A DNA stretch of 64,000 nt. It comes from Syntrophomonadaceae bacterium (GTDB lineage Bacteria; Bacillota; Syntrophomonadia; Syntrophomonadales; DTU052). Shown here piece after piece: positions 41,960 through 52,168 of the stretch (the stretch's first letter is position 1; each line of letters opens with the position of its first letter). Below the pieces are notes generated by a model that searched no databases, had not been told where the DNA came from, and saw only the letters and a program-made list of their open reading frames with translations. The position numbers and the translations under genes were made by a program. Location: NCBI GenBank assembly GCA_012728655.1, contig JAAYEQ010000025.1:1-64000 (forward strand), given 5' to 3'.

Positions 41960-43651
41960 TTACTTTTTCCCCTTTTTGGCCAATTCCTCATCGCGAAGAA
42001 TCCGCCGCAAGGCTTTGCCGGTCGGAGTGCGCGGCACCTCGTCGCGGAATTCGATCAGCTTGGGTATCTTGTAGGCAGCCAGCTTTTCCTTGCAGTAGGC
42101 AATGATCTCTTCCTCGGTTATGGTCTCGCCCGGTTTCGGAACGATGAAGGCTTTCAAGGTCTCCCCGCGGTACTCGTCGGGTATCCCCACGCACATAACA
42201 TCATAGACCTTGGGATGACCGGCAATAACGCCGTCAACCTCAACCGGATAAATGTTGTAACCGCCGGCAATGACCATATCCTTGGAGCGATCGACCAGGA
42301 AAACAAACCCGTCTTCGTCCATATAAGCCAGGTCACCGGTATATATCCATCCGTCTTTTAACACTTGAGCGGTTTCTTCCGGATTGTTCCAGTAACCCAA
42401 CATCACAAAAGGAGAAGTCATAACTATCTCTCCAACTTCACCTGGCGGCAACTCCTTACCGGTATCGGGATCAACGATCTTCAGGTCCACATCCGGGAAC
42501 GGTACGCCCACACTTCCAAATTTCTTCAGAGCCATAGGCGGTCCTGAGGTGGCTTGAGCTGTGGTCTCACTCATCCCGTATCCTTCCTGATAGTAAACAT
42601 TCATATCCAGGAGTTTGTTAACAAGCTCGGGAGGACAGGGAGCTGCTCCACTGCCGACAAAGGTTATCCTGCGGCCAATATCCAGTTCGGCGGCCCGGGG
42701 ATGATTTACTATCGCATTAAGCATGGTGGGAACAGCCGGGAAGTACACTATCTTTTCGAATTTGGCGATGGTATCCATTACTTCGTTGATTTCGAAGCGA
42801 GGCAGGATGATTTGGGTGGAAGCCGCCAATATTCCGTATCCCATGCAGTTGCCCTGCCCATAAACATGGCAGTAAGGGACAAGGCACAGCACATTGCGCT
42901 CAGCTTCGGGGATCCTTCCAATCAGGGTCCTGCCCCAGTAATAAGCCGCATGAGTAGCCGCTACCACGTTGTAGTGCGAAAGGGTTGCTCCTTTGGGGGT
43001 ACCGGTAGTTCCACCGGTAAACTGGATAACAGCCGGATCTTTCAGCGGGTCAATATTGATGCGCGGCCGGACACAGCTCTCGGTTTTGGCAAGCAGATCC
43101 GCAAAGTAGTGCCATCCCGGTTTCAATCCCAGTTCAGCGGCTGAACTCACACCGCCTCCGGGAATGTAATCGGCCAGCCTGGTTACAACCACGTGTTTGA
43201 TAGGCCAGATTTCGCTAAAGGCCTTCAGGTTGTTGATGATGCCGTCGTAACCGATGATCATGACCGGTTCGGTAGTATCCGCGATCGACTTCATCTCGTC
43301 AACCGTATACATGGGGTTCATATTGACCACAATGCCGCCGACAGTCAGGACCGCTTGAAAGGCTATCACGAACTGCGGGGAGTTGGGAAGCATTATGCCC
43401 ACCCGGTCCCCCTTCTTCACGCCCAAAGCTAGCAGGGCTTGTGCAAAGCGGTTGACTGTATTGTACAGGTCCCAGAATTTAATTTCGTTACCGTAAAACC
43501 AGATAGCTACTTTGTCCGGAAACATGGCCGCGGTATTCCGCAGCATATCCGGCACCGGAAACCTGGGGTAACGAATTTCCGCGGGGGTGTCGACATCATA
43601 GAATTTGACCCACGGTCTCCTTTTGAGCAGTTCTTGATCTACAATTCCCAT
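41960..43651 (-). CDS. AMP-forming acyl-CoA ligase (second copy)
   Basis: Same family and reaction as the ligase at 145-1818, with FTGGTTGTPKGA, GYGMSETT, TGDLAYMDEDGFVFLVDR and PRTPTGKALRR. Start moved from 43711 to ATG 43651 (MGIVDQELLKRRPW), preceded by AAAGGGG, giving 563 residues. The two proteins are clearly paralogous from end to end (shared NPMYT/NPIYT, DMVIAGGYNIYP). They differ in the substrate pocket region, so distinct acid specificities are likely. Monocistronic with a good terminator. Confidence 0.93.
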   Translation of the reverse strand: MGIVDQELLKRRPWVKFYDVDTPAEIRYPRFPVPDMLRNTAAMFPDKVAIWFYGNEIKFWDLYNTVNRFAQALLALGVKKGDRVGIMLPNSPQFVIAFQAVLTVGGIVVNMNPMYTVDEMKSIADTTEPVMIIGYDGIINNLKAFSEIWPIKHVVVTRLADYIPGGGVSSAAELGLKPGWHYFADLLAKTESCVRPRINIDPLKDPAVIQFTGGTTGTPKGATLSHYNVVAATHAAYYWGRTLIGRIPEAERNVLCLVPYCHVYGQGNCMGYGILAASTQIILPRFEINEVMDTIAKFEKIVYFPAVPTMLNAIVNHPRAAELDIGRRITFVGSGAAPCPPELVNKLLDMNVYYQEGYGMSETTAQATSGPPMALKKFGSVGVPFPDVDLKIVDPDTGKELPPGEVGEIVMTSPFVMLGYWNNPEETAQVLKDGWIYTGDLAYMDEDGFVFLVDRSKDMVIAGGYNIYPVEVDGVIAGHPKVYDVMCVGIPDEYRGETLKAFIVPKPGETITEEEIIAYCKEKLAAYKIPKLIEFRDEVPRTPTGKALRRILRDEELAKKGKK

Positions 43652-43770
43652 TTCCAATCCCCTTTCCGTGATTGTGCTTCGATGCCAGCTAAGTCTGAAG
43701 CCGACCAACACCTATTTGTTTAATTAATTCGATAAATTACTTCATTATCCTGCACTATAAATCGAATTCT

Positions 43771-43865
43771 GTCTTATTTTTTCTTCCATATAATTGAAAC
43801 GGCCCAGGAGGAGTAAGCGGAAACTGGGTATACAAGTCTTGTTTTTCCTCCCTTATAATTGAAAC
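43771..43865. CRISPR. Orphan mini-CRISPR: two 30-base repeats and one 35-base spacer
   Basis: Two 30-base units (43771-43800 and 43836-43865) match at 26 of 30 positions and both end in TATAATTGAAAC. ATTGAAAC is the typical 3' end of type I and III repeats in Clostridia. They flank a unique 35-base spacer (43801-43835). Repeat and spacer lengths are exactly CRISPR-like. No third unit appears at the expected spacing on either side, and no cas gene is in the window. It is either a decayed array remnant or a solitary mini-array. Confidence 0.65.
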
Positions 43866-43982
43866 CCATTTTAAACAAGCGGTTATGGTATATGGAGGCC
43901 GATCCATATTTATCTGTTTACTGAGACAGTTTAATGCAGTAAAGTAATAGTTGAGTTAGAATTCATAAGGAGGTTGCGGACC

Positions 43983-44801
43983 TTGAAAAGGAAACTGGCT
44001 TTGATGGTTCTGTTGTGTTTCTCCACATTGCTGTTGCTGGCAGGCTGTGGAACCGGGTCGCAAAAGAGCGCTGAGGCGGACGATTCATGGCAGAGAATCA
44101 AGGAACAAGGGTATTTTGTCGTCGGTCTTGATGATGCATTTCCTCCCATGGGTTTCCGCGAGGAAGGTACCAATGAAATAGTTGGTTTTGACATTGACCT
44201 GGCCAAGGAAGCCGCCAGGAGAATGGGAGTAGAGGTAAAGTTCCAGCCGGTTGTCTGGGATACGGTAATTGAAACCCTGAACATGGGCGACATCGATGCT
44301 ATCTGGAATGGATGTACCATAACCGAGGAAAGATTGAAGCAGATCAACTTTACCAAACCCTACATCGCTGATCACCAGATTATCGTGGTACAAAAAGGCT
44401 CAACAATTACCGGCAAGAAAGATCTGGCCGGAAAGACCATAGGCCTGCAGGCCGGCAGCAGTGCCAGGGACGCGGTTGAGAAAGATGTTGAGACCTTCAA
44501 GTCATTGGGCAAAATCGTGGAATTCAGCAGTAACGACGAAGCCCTCCTGGATTTGAGCACCGGCCGTCTGGATGCGGTGGTGGTTGACGAGGTGGTCGGA
44601 CGGTACTATATCTCCAAGAAACCCGATACTTACGCGGTACTTACCGAGCATTTCGGTGAAGAAGAATTTGGAGTCGGCGTCAGAAAATCCGACCAGGCTT
44701 TTCTGGATGAACTCAATAAAACTCTGGACGCTATGAAGGCAGACGGTACTGCCTCCCAGATATCAATCAAGTGGTTTGGAGAAGACATCATTAAGAAATA
44801 A
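43983..44801 (+). CDS. Polar amino-acid ABC transporter, substrate-binding lipoprotein
   Basis: Extracellular receptor of the transporter encoded by the next two genes. Signal peptide with lipobox LLAGC. The mature part is a type II binding protein (FVVGLDDAFPPMGFRE, GFDIDLAKEAARRMGVE, IWNGCTITEERLKQINFTKPYI, KTIGLQAGSSARDAV). I place the start at TTG 43983 (LKRKLAL) because AAGGAGG is nine bases upstream, whereas the track's TTG at 43974 touches it. 272 residues. Likely ligand: a polar amino acid; identity unknown. Confidence 0.92.
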   Translation: MKRKLALMVLLCFSTLLLLAGCGTGSQKSAEADDSWQRIKEQGYFVVGLDDAFPPMGFREEGTNEIVGFDIDLAKEAARRMGVEVKFQPVVWDTVIETLNMGDIDAIWNGCTITEERLKQINFTKPYIADHQIIVVQKGSTITGKKDLAGKTIGLQAGSSARDAVEKDVETFKSLGKIVEFSSNDEALLDLSTGRLDAVVVDEVVGRYYISKKPDTYAVLTEHFGEEEFGVGVRKSDQAFLDELNKTLDAMKADGTASQISIKWFGEDIIKK

Positions 44802-44825
44802 CCCGTTCAATAACGCGCTCGGTTG

Positions 44826-44859
44826 GACAGGCTGGCAGCGGGTGGGCTGTCAGCCTGTC
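44826..44859 (+). terminator. Intra-operon hairpin after the binding-protein gene
   Basis: GACAGGCTG/CAGCCTGTC arms with an extra GCAG/CTGT pairing and no T-run. It probably protects the binding-protein mRNA or attenuates expression of the permease and ATPase. Confidence 0.5.
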
Positions 44860-44982
44860 ATAAGCGTTTTCATAATGAACTGCGCTTGCTCGCGATCGTG
44901 ATTAATCGGGCTAATTGAACAAAAGCCTGTATTGATCAAAAGTATGTTCTGAAATTCTCATTAACGATGCACGAGGACTGTC

Positions 44983-45624
44983 ATGCAGTATTTGCTTAAC
45001 CTGCTCCCTTCACTGCTTGAGGGAACGGCTTTGACATTGAAGCTATTCTTCTTGACCCTGGTGATGTCCATGCCTCTGGGAATCATCATGGCCATAGCCC
45101 GGATGTCCAAGTTCGCTCCCTTGAATATTTTTATGCAGTTTTATGTCTGGGTTTTTCGGGGCACCCCCTTGCTCTTACAGGTCCTTTTTGTGTACTTCGG
45201 ACTGGGTGTCGCCGGTATCAAGTTCGACCAGATGACGGCCGCTCTGATTGCCTTTGTTTTGAACTATGCAGCCTACCTGGCGGAGATCTTTCGTGCCGGA
45301 ATCCAGTCTATCGATCGCGGACAGTTCGAAGCGGCAGATGTTCTGGGACTTACTCGCTTTCAAACTATGAAAACCATTATTCTGCCACAGATGTTCAAGC
45401 GGGTTCTGCCTCCCGTCAGCAACGAGGTTATTACTCTGATCAAGGATACGGCTCTGGTCTATGCCATCGGCATGAACGAATTGCTGAGAGCGGCCAAGAT
45501 AGCGGCTGTCCGAGATTTTCTGTTTGTACCTTTTATTGTGGCCGCTGTTTTTTACCTGGCAATGACGGCCGTTATTCAATTATTCTTTAAATGGCTGGAA
45601 TCCAAGTTTGATTATTATCGTTAG
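44983..45624 (+). CDS. Polar amino-acid ABC transporter, permease
   Basis: 213 residues, about five membrane helices, HisM/GlnP family. GTPLLLQVLF and the coupling loop EAADVLGLTRFQTMKTIILPQMFKRVLPP (EAA motif) that contacts the ATPase are present. It is the only permease in the operon, so it probably forms a homodimer. Confidence 0.93.
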   Translation: MQYLLNLLPSLLEGTALTLKLFFLTLVMSMPLGIIMAIARMSKFAPLNIFMQFYVWVFRGTPLLLQVLFVYFGLGVAGIKFDQMTAALIAFVLNYAAYLAEIFRAGIQSIDRGQFEAADVLGLTRFQTMKTIILPQMFKRVLPPVSNEVITLIKDTALVYAIGMNELLRAAKIAAVRDFLFVPFIVAAVFYLAMTAVIQLFFKWLESKFDYYR

Positions 45625-45636
45625 GAGTGACCGGGA

Positions 45637-46404
45637 ATGCAGGTGCTTCATGCCTCTGACATTCACAAGAGTTTTGGAACCCTGGAGGTATTGAAAGGAG
45701 TATCCCTGCAGGTAAAAAAGGGAGAAATAGTGGCAATAATCGGTCCCTCCGGTTCGGGAAAAAGTACTTTTCTTCGCTGCCTTAACCTTTTGGAAACGAT
45801 TGATCGCGGTTCGATCGAAATTGGCGGGCAGTGTCTGGTTAAAACCGGTCCGGATGGCAAGGCATCCTATGCCGGTGCCCGGGAAACAGCCGAGATCAGA
45901 AGGAAAATAGGCATGGTCTTTCAGAATTTTAATTTGTTTCCTCACAAGTCGGTCATGGAAAATCTGACCCTGGCCCCGGTTCTGGTGCAGAAAATGGATT
46001 TGGAACAGGCTACGGCCAACGCCCGCACCCTTCTGGAGAAGGTCGGCTTGGAAGATAAAGCCAATAATTATCCTTTTGAACTCTCTGGAGGACAGCAGCA
46101 GAGAGTGGCCATCGCCCGCGCCCTGGCCATGAACCCGGATATACTTTGTTTTGACGAACCTACATCCGCGCTGGATCCGGTTCTTACCGGTGAAGTTCTA
46201 AAGGTTATGAAGGATCTGGCCATGGAACACATGACCATGATCGTAGTAACTCATGAAATCGGTTTTGCCCGCGAGGTGGCACACCGCGTACTGTTCATGG
46301 CAGAAGGACGTATCGTCGAAGAGGGACCGGCGGAAGAAGTCCTGTTGAACCCGCGCGAGGAAAGCACCCGTGCTTTTCTGGACACCGTACTGGTGGCCCG
46401 CTAA
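45637..46404 (+). CDS. Polar amino-acid ABC transporter, ATPase
   Basis: 255 residues. Walker [26 protein letters not shown] (amino-acid-importer type Q-loop), signature [15 protein letters not shown], Walker [14 protein letters not shown] and the switch histidine in VVTHEIGFA. It sits 12 bases after the permease. Confidence 0.95.
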   Translation: MQVLHASDIHKSFGTLEVLKGVSLQVKKGEIVAIIGPSGSGKSTFLRCLNLLETIDRGSIEIGGQCLVKTGPDGKASYAGARETAEIRRKIGMVFQNFNLFPHKSVMENLTLAPVLVQKMDLEQATANARTLLEKVGLEDKANNYPFELSGGQQQRVAIARALAMNPDILCFDEPTSALDPVLTGEVLKVMKDLAMEHMTMIVVTHEIGFAREVAHRVLFMAEGRIVEEGPAEEVLLNPREESTRAFLDTVLVAR

Positions 46405-46583
46405 TCCCGGTGGGTCATCAAGTAAGAATAATTGCCGACAGTTCACGATTCACAGCTCATCGGCCGTTGCTGTACGGAAATGATCATGTATAGGTATGCA
46501 TCCGCTCAACACTAAAGAAATCCCGCCTTAAATCATTGTTACGATCTTGCCTTGAACCTCAAAAAAGCGATGGAGGCTTAAAC

Positions 46584-47273
46584 ATGACTTCCGATTACCT
46601 GCACGTAAAGGAAAGGTTTGATGATTACGCCCGCCAATATGATGCTCAAAGGAGAATGCTGATCCCATGCTTTGACGACTTTTATTCCATTGCCGTTTCC
46701 CTTGCCGACGCGGATAACCGGACCCCTGCTGTTTTGGATATCGGAGCCGGAACCGGGCTTCTGTCGTCCATGGTTCTGCAAAAATTCCCCGATGCCAGGC
46801 TGACCCTGATCGATATCTCGGAGAAGATGCTGGATGTAGCCAGAGAACGGCTAAAAGATGCGGCGGGAGTCATATATATAGTTGATGATTATACTCAATA
46901 CCGATTTGAAGAAACCTTCGACATAGTACTTTCCTCCCTGTCGATTCATCATCTGGCGGACATACAGAAAAAACAGCTTTTCAAGACTATCTATTCCATT
47001 CTAAATCCTGGTGGCGTGTTTATAAATGCGGACCAGGTGCTTGGCAGCACTCCATTTTTGGAAACCCTGTACAAAAAGGACTGGAAATGCAAAGTCGAAA
47101 ACAGCGGTTTATCCGCAGCGGATCTCCAGTCCGCCTATGAAAGAACCAAATTGGACAGAATGGCAAGACTGGAGGATCAGTTAAACTGGCTGGAGGAGGC
47201 CGGTTTTTCCGATGTCGATTGTGTCTACAAGTATTTCAGCTTTGTGGTCATGTTTGGCCGCAAGATTCAGTAA
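46584..47273 (+). CDS. Class I SAM-dependent methyltransferase
   Basis: 229 residues after moving the start from 46536 to the ATG that follows GGAGG. Motif I VLDIGAGTGLLSSMVL, acidic LTLIDISEKML, and SSLSIHHLADIQKKQLF are typical of small-molecule methyltransferases. The opening VKERFDDYARQYDAQRR resembles the UbiE/Cfa-type family. Substrate unknown; the tautomerase gene follows 60 bases later. Confidence 0.85.
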   Translation: MTSDYLHVKERFDDYARQYDAQRRMLIPCFDDFYSIAVSLADADNRTPAVLDIGAGTGLLSSMVLQKFPDARLTLIDISEKMLDVARERLKDAAGVIYIVDDYTQYRFEETFDIVLSSLSIHHLADIQKKQLFKTIYSILNPGGVFINADQVLGSTPFLETLYKKDWKCKVENSGLSAADLQSAYERTKLDRMARLEDQLNWLEEAGFSDVDCVYKYFSFVVMFGRKIQ

Positions 47274-47333
47274 CGATATTTGAAAGGCCAACTCATGTGG
47301 AAAACAAATAAATAAGAGGTGGGGTGGAATAAC

Positions 47334-47726
47334 GTGCCGCTGGTTAAGGTGGAAATAATCAAGGGCAAGAGCCGAGAGTACAAGCAGGCGTTATTGGACG
47401 GAATCCATGCCGCTTTGGTCGAGGCTTTCCGAATTCCCGATTACGATAGAATGCAAAGGCTCTATGAGTTGGACGGGGAAAATTTTGACACCGCTCCCAC
47501 CAGGACCGAGCAGTTTACCCTGATTGAAATTACGGCCTTTGAGGGCAGAAGCCCGGAAGCCAAAAAGAACCTGTATTCGGCAATCGTCAGGAATCTAGGG
47601 CAATCACCGGAAATAAACGAGAATGACATTACTGTCGTTATTCATGAGCCTCCGCTTGAAAACTGGTCAATCCGCGGAGGGAGGCCGGTCAACGAAATTG
47701 AATTGGGCTTTGAAATAAAAGTATAA
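47334..47726 (+). CDS. Tautomerase-superfamily protein
   Basis: 130 residues. GTG 47334 gives Met-Pro-Leu-Val-Lys-Val, and after Met removal proline becomes residue 1, the catalytic base of 4-oxalocrotonate tautomerases. The track's start five codons earlier would destroy this. The protein is about twice the 62-residue 4-OT unit, so it may be the longer MIF/MSAD-like class (TVVIHEPPLENWSIRGGRP at the end). Substrate unknown. Confidence 0.85.
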   Translation: MPLVKVEIIKGKSREYKQALLDGIHAALVEAFRIPDYDRMQRLYELDGENFDTAPTRTEQFTLIEITAFEGRSPEAKKNLYSAIVRNLGQSPEINENDITVVIHEPPLENWSIRGGRPVNEIELGFEIKV

Positions 47727-47735
47727 CAAGAAACT

Positions 47736-47765
47736 AACGGCGGACCTCTTAAGAAGTCCGCCGTT
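47736..47765. terminator. Bidirectional terminator-like hairpin
   Basis: AACGGCGGAC/GTCCGCCGTT stem between the tautomerase gene and the second tRNA cluster. T-rich flanks are modest on both strands. Confidence 0.6.
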
Positions 47766-47772
47766 TCGTTCG

Positions 47773-47848
47773 TGGTGGGCGATGACAGGCTTGAACTGCC
47801 GACCCCCTGCTTGTAAGGCAGGTGCTCTCCCAGCTGAGCTAATCGCCC
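47773..47848 (-). tRNA. tRNA-Val (anticodon TAC)
   Basis: 76 bases; GGGCGAT acceptor, anticodon loop CTTACAA, T-arm GTTCAAGCC, CCA encoded. Confidence 0.93.
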
Positions 47849-47853
47849 GATTA

Positions 47854-47928
47854 TGGTGACCCCATGGGGATTCGAACCCCAGTTACCGCCGTGAAAGGGC
47901 GGTGTCTTAACCACTTGACCATGGGGCC
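47854..47928 (-). tRNA. tRNA-Glu (anticodon TTC)
   Basis: 75 bases; GGCCCCA acceptor, anticodon loop CTTTCAC, T-arm GGTTCGAATCC, CCA encoded. Confidence 0.95.
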
Positions 47929-47995
47929 ATGATTGCTATTCGAGGACCGGATTAAAAAGCTGCTGTATTCAACTTCCGGTCTCCGGCTTCCCGTT

Positions 47996-48071
47996 TGGTG
48001 GGCCTACCAGGACTCGAACCTGGGACCAACCGGTTATGAGCCGGTAGCTCTACCAACTGAGCTATAGGCCC
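47996..48071 (-). tRNA. tRNA-Met (anticodon CAT, probably elongator)
   Basis: GGGCCTATAGCTCAGTTGG opening and anticodon loop CTCATAA. The paired first base pair and normal D-arm argue against the initiator. A lysidine-modified tRNA-Ile (CAT) cannot be excluded by eye. Confidence 0.85.
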
Positions 48072-48078
48072 AAATTAA

Positions 48079-48153
48079 TGGCTCCCCGAGTAGGATTCGA
48101 ACCTACAACCTACCGGTTAACAGCCGGTTGCTCTACCGTTGAGCTATCGAGGA
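48079..48153 (-). tRNA. tRNA-Asn (anticodon GTT)
   Basis: 75 bases; acceptor TCCTCGA pairs with TCGGGGA, anticodon loop CTGTTAA, CCA encoded. First of the four-tRNA operon. Confidence 0.95.
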
Positions 48154-48170
48154 GCGGCTCAGCAAAGTCT

Positions 48171-48199
48171 ATTATAAGATGGATCCCAAGCAAAGTCAA
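48171..48199 (-). promoter_or_regulatory. Promoter of the four-tRNA operon
   Basis: TTGACT-N17-TATAAT on the minus strand, with the -10 17 bases before the tRNA-Asn 5' end. Confidence 0.85.
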
Positions 48200-48256
48200 C
48201 TGAATTGGCGAGAAAAAAATTGGCGTCTATCGCCAAGCTCAAGGCCATTATGAGGG

Positions 48257-49342
48257 CTACTCAATGTAGTCCTTGAGCCTTCGGCTGCGTGAAGGGTGTC
48301 GCAGCTTTCGCAAAGCCTTGGCCTCGATCTGCCTGATCCTCTCCCGGGTAACCCCGAACTCCTGCCCCACCTCTTCCAGGGTTCTGGGTTTGCCGTCGTC
48401 CAACCCAAAGCGAAGGCGCAGCACCTTCTCCTCGCGTTCGGTCAGGGTCTCCAGAATACCGTCCAAGTGTTCCCGGAGGAGAACGAAAGAGGCTGACTCC
48501 TCCGGAGATTCCGCATCCTCATCAGTAATAAAGTCTCCCAGATGACTGTCATCCTCTTCTCCGATGGGCGTCTCCAATGAGACCGGTTCCTGGGCCACTT
48601 TGATTATCTCCATAACCCGCTCCACCGAGATATCCATTTCTTCGGCCACCTCGGCCGGCAGCGGTTCACGTCCCAACTGTTGGAGCAGCGTGCGCTGCAC
48701 CCGCGACAGCTTATTGATGGTTTCCACCATATGGACCGGGATCCTGATGGTCCGCGCCTGATCGGCAATGGCTCTGGTAATAGCCTGCCTGATCCACCAG
48801 GTGGCATAAGTGCTGAATTTGAATCCTTTCTTATAGTCGAATTTCTCTACCGCTTTCATCAGCCCAAGATTCCCTTCCTGAATCAAATCCAGGAAGAGCA
48901 TGCCCCGGCCAACATAACGCTTGGCAATGCTGACCACCAATCGCAGGTTGGCTTCCACCAGTTTCCGTTTGGCTTCCTCGTCCCCCTGTTCAATACGTTT
49001 GGCCAGCTCTATCTCTTCAGCCGCATTCAACAGCGGTACTCTGCCGATTTCCTTCAGGTACATGCGGACCGGATCATCGATCTCAATCCCTTCCGGAACT
49101 GCGAGGTCAAGGTCTTCGGTTTCGTGTTCCGGATGGTCCGTATCTTCCAAATCATCAAAGGTCTCAGGCGCTACCTGAATGCCGTGACTCTGCAGAGAAT
49201 CATATATCTCTTCAATGCGGTCGGGTTCCAGGCTGTATCCCTGCAATTCATCCATTATCTCTTCATAGGTAAGCATGCCTTTCTTCTTACCCTTTTCAGT
49301 TAGGCTGTTTATCGCTTCATCAAGTTTCTTCTCCATTTTCAT
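48257..49342 (-). CDS. rpoD: Principal sigma factor (sigma-70/sigma-A)
   Basis: 361 residues, the compact Firmicute form. Region 1.2 [17 protein letters not shown], region 2 ([49 protein letters not shown]), and region 4.2 [38 protein letters not shown] are near textbook. Start moved from 49369 to ATG 49342, which follows GGAGG, so it overlaps dnaG by 23 bases. It recognises the TTGaca/TATAAT promoters noted in this window. Confidence 0.97.
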   Translation of the reverse strand: MKMEKKLDEAINSLTEKGKKKGMLTYEEIMDELQGYSLEPDRIEEIYDSLQSHGIQVAPETFDDLEDTDHPEHETEDLDLAVPEGIEIDDPVRMYLKEIGRVPLLNAAEEIELAKRIEQGDEEAKRKLVEANLRLVVSIAKRYVGRGMLFLDLIQEGNLGLMKAVEKFDYKKGFKFSTYATWWIRQAITRAIADQARTIRIPVHMVETINKLSRVQRTLLQQLGREPLPAEVAEEMDISVERVMEIIKVAQEPVSLETPIGEEDDSHLGDFITDEDAESPEESASFVLLREHLDGILETLTEREEKVLRLRFGLDDGKPRTLEEVGQEFGVTRERIRQIEAKALRKLRHPSRSRRLKDYIE

Positions 49343-51155
49343 GAGATCCCTCCTTTCCGGCCCTTCCAAAAGTCATATCCCCCAGCCTGACGATGGACCT
49401 TAAAACAGAGAAAAAATCGCCGTTTAATTCAATTTCCGCGAGTTGTGCTCCGAATTCCTGCCACTGGGTCCTTTCACGCAATACCGTCTGCCGTCTTATA
49501 TAATGCTCGATCTCGTATGCTGTCAGCGGGTTTTCCTCCTCCAGCATACATATTCTGGCCCAAATGGCACTCATCGCATCATCGTTGACGATCTCTTCTC
49601 TAAAGCGGTACCGGGCCTCCCCTGGTTCGCCTGTTGAGCAAACGCTGTCAAAAGTCAATGCCAGGTTTCTCAGCGAAGGGTCAGAAAAGGTGTCAATTCC
49701 TAATTCTCCCTTGATTCTTAAATACAAATCATGATCGGCGATCATTCTAACCAGTAATCTTTCCTCAAAATGACGGCTTTCTCGTTTTTCTTCGCGTTTT
49801 CTATTATTTCTAAATACCCGGTTTCTATTCCTGATACTGCCAACTGTGCCGTGGTTCCTTTTCCAGGAGTTGAATTCCCGTTTAACGTCACCCTCAGGCA
49901 GATTTAAACGGTGCGCCAAAACATTGAGTTGCCTCTCCTGTGCCAGAACACTTTTGACTCGGTCAACCTCAGGAAACAGGCTCCAGAGAATTTCAACCTT
50001 TCTTTCCCAACTGGCGGCCAAACCGGATTTTAAGTAGTTTTGGAGCTTATACTCGGTAACGGTAACTCTATTATTCTGTACGAAATTCAAGAATTCCTCT
50101 TTTCCTTTTTCTCGAACCAAAATATCCGGATCAACCCCGGGCGGCAAGGGGATGACCTGCGCATGAATCCCTTCCTGCCGTAAAACATCCAGTGCACGCA
50201 GGGTTTCCCGCTGCCCGGCTTCGTCCCCGTCATACATTACCAGCACGGTTTCCGTATATCTTTTGATGAGTTTGGCCTGCTCCCGGGTAAATGCAGTGCC
50301 CAGGGTGGCAACCGCATTGGCAACACCACACTGGTGCAATGCCAGGCAGTCCATATACCCTTCCACCAGTATCACCTCGGAAGCTGAGCGAATGGCCTCA
50401 CGCCCATGATACAGTCCAAACAGGTGAAAACGTTTTGAAAAAACTCGGTTTTCGGCAGAGTTCAAATATTTGGGGCCGTCGCCGCAAATAAGCCGCCCAC
50501 CAAAACCTATTATCCTTCCGCTCAAGTCATGTATGGGAAATATTATGCGGTTGCGCAGGAAATCAATATATAAATCAGCCCGCTGACTTCTTCTTACCAG
50601 CCCTGATTCGGTAATGGCTTCAATGGGAAAGCCCCTCTTTAAAAGGTATTCTTCCAGTTGCCGCCAGTCATCAGGTGCATATCCCAGATAAAACTTTTCC
50701 ATGGTTTCAGGATCCACATGGCGCCGCCGGAGATACTCCCTGGCGGTCCTGCCGGAATCGCTCCTTAGAAGTTCATGGTAAAACCGGGCTGCCTCCTGAT
50801 TAATCTCAATAATGATATTGTCCCGGGCACTTTTGGCCGACGTACGTGCGGACTGATAGCGGCTGATATCGATACCGGCTCTATTTGCCAGGTACTGCAA
50901 GGCTTCCCGGAATTCGAGATTATCGTGCTTTTTGAGAAAAGTAAAAACGTTGCCGCCCTGGTGGCAGCCGAAGCAATAAAAAAGCTGCTTCTCCTGAGAA
51001 ACTGAAAATGAGGGGGTCTTTTCAGAATGAAAAGGACAGAGTCCCCAGTAACGGTTTCCGCGCCTGCTTAACTCGACTCTTTCCCCGATTATATCCACAA
51101 TGTCGATGCGTGATTCAATCTGTCTTATCAGATCGTCATCACGACCACCGTTCAT
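49320..51155 (-). CDS. dnaG: DNA primase
   Basis: 611 residues. Zinc finger [25 protein letters not shown] at the N-terminus, RNA polymerase core [37 protein letters not shown] and MYDGDEAGQ, and a DnaB-interacting C-terminal domain. Start moved from 51212 to ATG 51155 after AAGGGGGG. It forms the classic dnaG-rpoD macromolecular-synthesis operon, here preceded by dgt. Confidence 0.96.
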   Translation of the reverse strand: MNGGRDDDLIRQIESRIDIVDIIGERVELSRRGNRYWGLCPFHSEKTPSFSVSQEKQLFYCFGCHQGGNVFTFLKKHDNLEFREALQYLANRAGIDISRYQSARTSAKSARDNIIIEINQEAARFYHELLRSDSGRTAREYLRRRHVDPETMEKFYLGYAPDDWRQLEEYLLKRGFPIEAITESGLVRRSQRADLYIDFLRNRIIFPIHDLSGRIIGFGGRLICGDGPKYLNSAENRVFSKRFHLFGLYHGREAIRSASEVILVEGYMDCLALHQCGVANAVATLGTAFTREQAKLIKRYTETVLVMYDGDEAGQRETLRALDVLRQEGIHAQVIPLPPGVDPDILVREKGKEEFLNFVQNNRVTVTEYKLQNYLKSGLAASWERKVEILWSLFPEVDRVKSVLAQERQLNVLAHRLNLPEGDVKREFNSWKRNHGTVGSIRNRNRVFRNNRKREEKRESRHFEERLLVRMIADHDLYLRIKGELGIDTFSDPSLRNLALTFDSVCSTGEPGEARYRFREEIVNDDAMSAIWARICMLEEENPLTAYEIEHYIRRQTVLRERTQWQEFGAQLAEIELNGDFFSVLRSIVRLGDMTFGRAGKEGSHENGEET

Positions 51156-51169
51156 CCCGTTCCCCCCTT

Positions 51170-52168
51170 TCAACCCAGATCGGCCACCGACATCGGCAGA
51201 AAGTGGCTGCAAAAAAACCTGATGGCATAACGATCGGTCATGCCGGCCACAAAGTCTGCCGCCTCTCTCTCCCCCATAATAGTATTCTTGCCCTGCTGCC
51301 CGTTGACAAGTTCCGGTCTTTCCAAAATCAAATGGAATATCTTTTCGATGATGAAACAGGCTTTCTCTTCCTCTCGTTGGGCCTCAGCCCCCAGATAAAC
51401 CACGTTAAACAGGAAATCCCTGAGCTTTTGAGTGGCCTCCCCCACTTCGCGACTCATGGCAACCTTCGGTTTTCCCATGCTGTTCAAAATGGTATCCCGA
51501 ACCATGGTATTGATCCGTTCACTGTGTTTGCGCCCCAGGATTTCCAGGCAATCCTGCGGCAGATCCTCGATTCTGATCTTGCCTGCTCGCAGCGCATCAT
51601 CAATGTCGTGGTTTATATAGGCTATACGATCGGAGACCTTTACCACCATGCCCTCAAGGGTTTCCGGTTCCGCATCACCGGTATGTTTGAGTATGCCGTC
51701 TCTTACCTCATAAGTAAGGTTTAAGCCCTGATCGCCTTCCAAAACATCCACTACCCGGAGGCTCTGCTCATAATGACGAAACCCTCCCGGCAGCAAACGG
51801 TCAAGAGCTTTTTCCCCGGCATGTCCAAACGGGGTATGTCCCAGGTCATGCCCCAGAGCAATAGCCTCCGTCAAATCCTCGTTTAACCTGAGGGCTCTGG
51901 CAATGGTACGCGCTATCTGGGCAACTTCCAGCGTGTGGGTGAGCCTGGTCCGGTAATGGTCGCCCTCGGGGGCAATAAACACCTGGGTCTTATGTTTCAG
52001 GCGGCGGAAGGCCTTGGAATGTATAATACGGTCTCGATCCCGCTGGAAATCGGTACGAACCTCACAGGGAGGCAGATACCTCATGCGCCCTTTGGTATCC
52101 TTGCTCCTTACCGCATAAGGGGACAAAAACCGGTCCTCGAATTCCTGGTACTGCTCTCTGATATTCAT
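51170..52168 (-). CDS. dgt: dGTPase-like deoxynucleotide triphosphohydrolase (HD domain)
   Basis: 332 residues. HD-domain metal ligands fit [28 protein letters not shown] and [13 protein letters not shown]. The N-terminus [42 protein letters not shown] is characteristic of type 2 dGTPases. It clears dNTPs. It overlaps the flavodoxin-like gene by four bases and ends 14 bases before dnaG. Confidence 0.92.
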   Translation of the reverse strand: MNIREQYQEFEDRFLSPYAVRSKDTKGRMRYLPPCEVRTDFQRDRDRIIHSKAFRRLKHKTQVFIAPEGDHYRTRLTHTLEVAQIARTIARALRLNEDLTEAIALGHDLGHTPFGHAGEKALDRLLPGGFRHYEQSLRVVDVLEGDQGLNLTYEVRDGILKHTGDAEPETLEGMVVKVSDRIAYINHDIDDALRAGKIRIEDLPQDCLEILGRKHSERINTMVRDTILNSMGKPKVAMSREVGEATQKLRDFLFNVVYLGAEAQREEEKACFIIEKIFHLILERPELVNGQQGKNTIMGEREAADFVAGMTDRYAIRFFCSHFLPMSVADLG

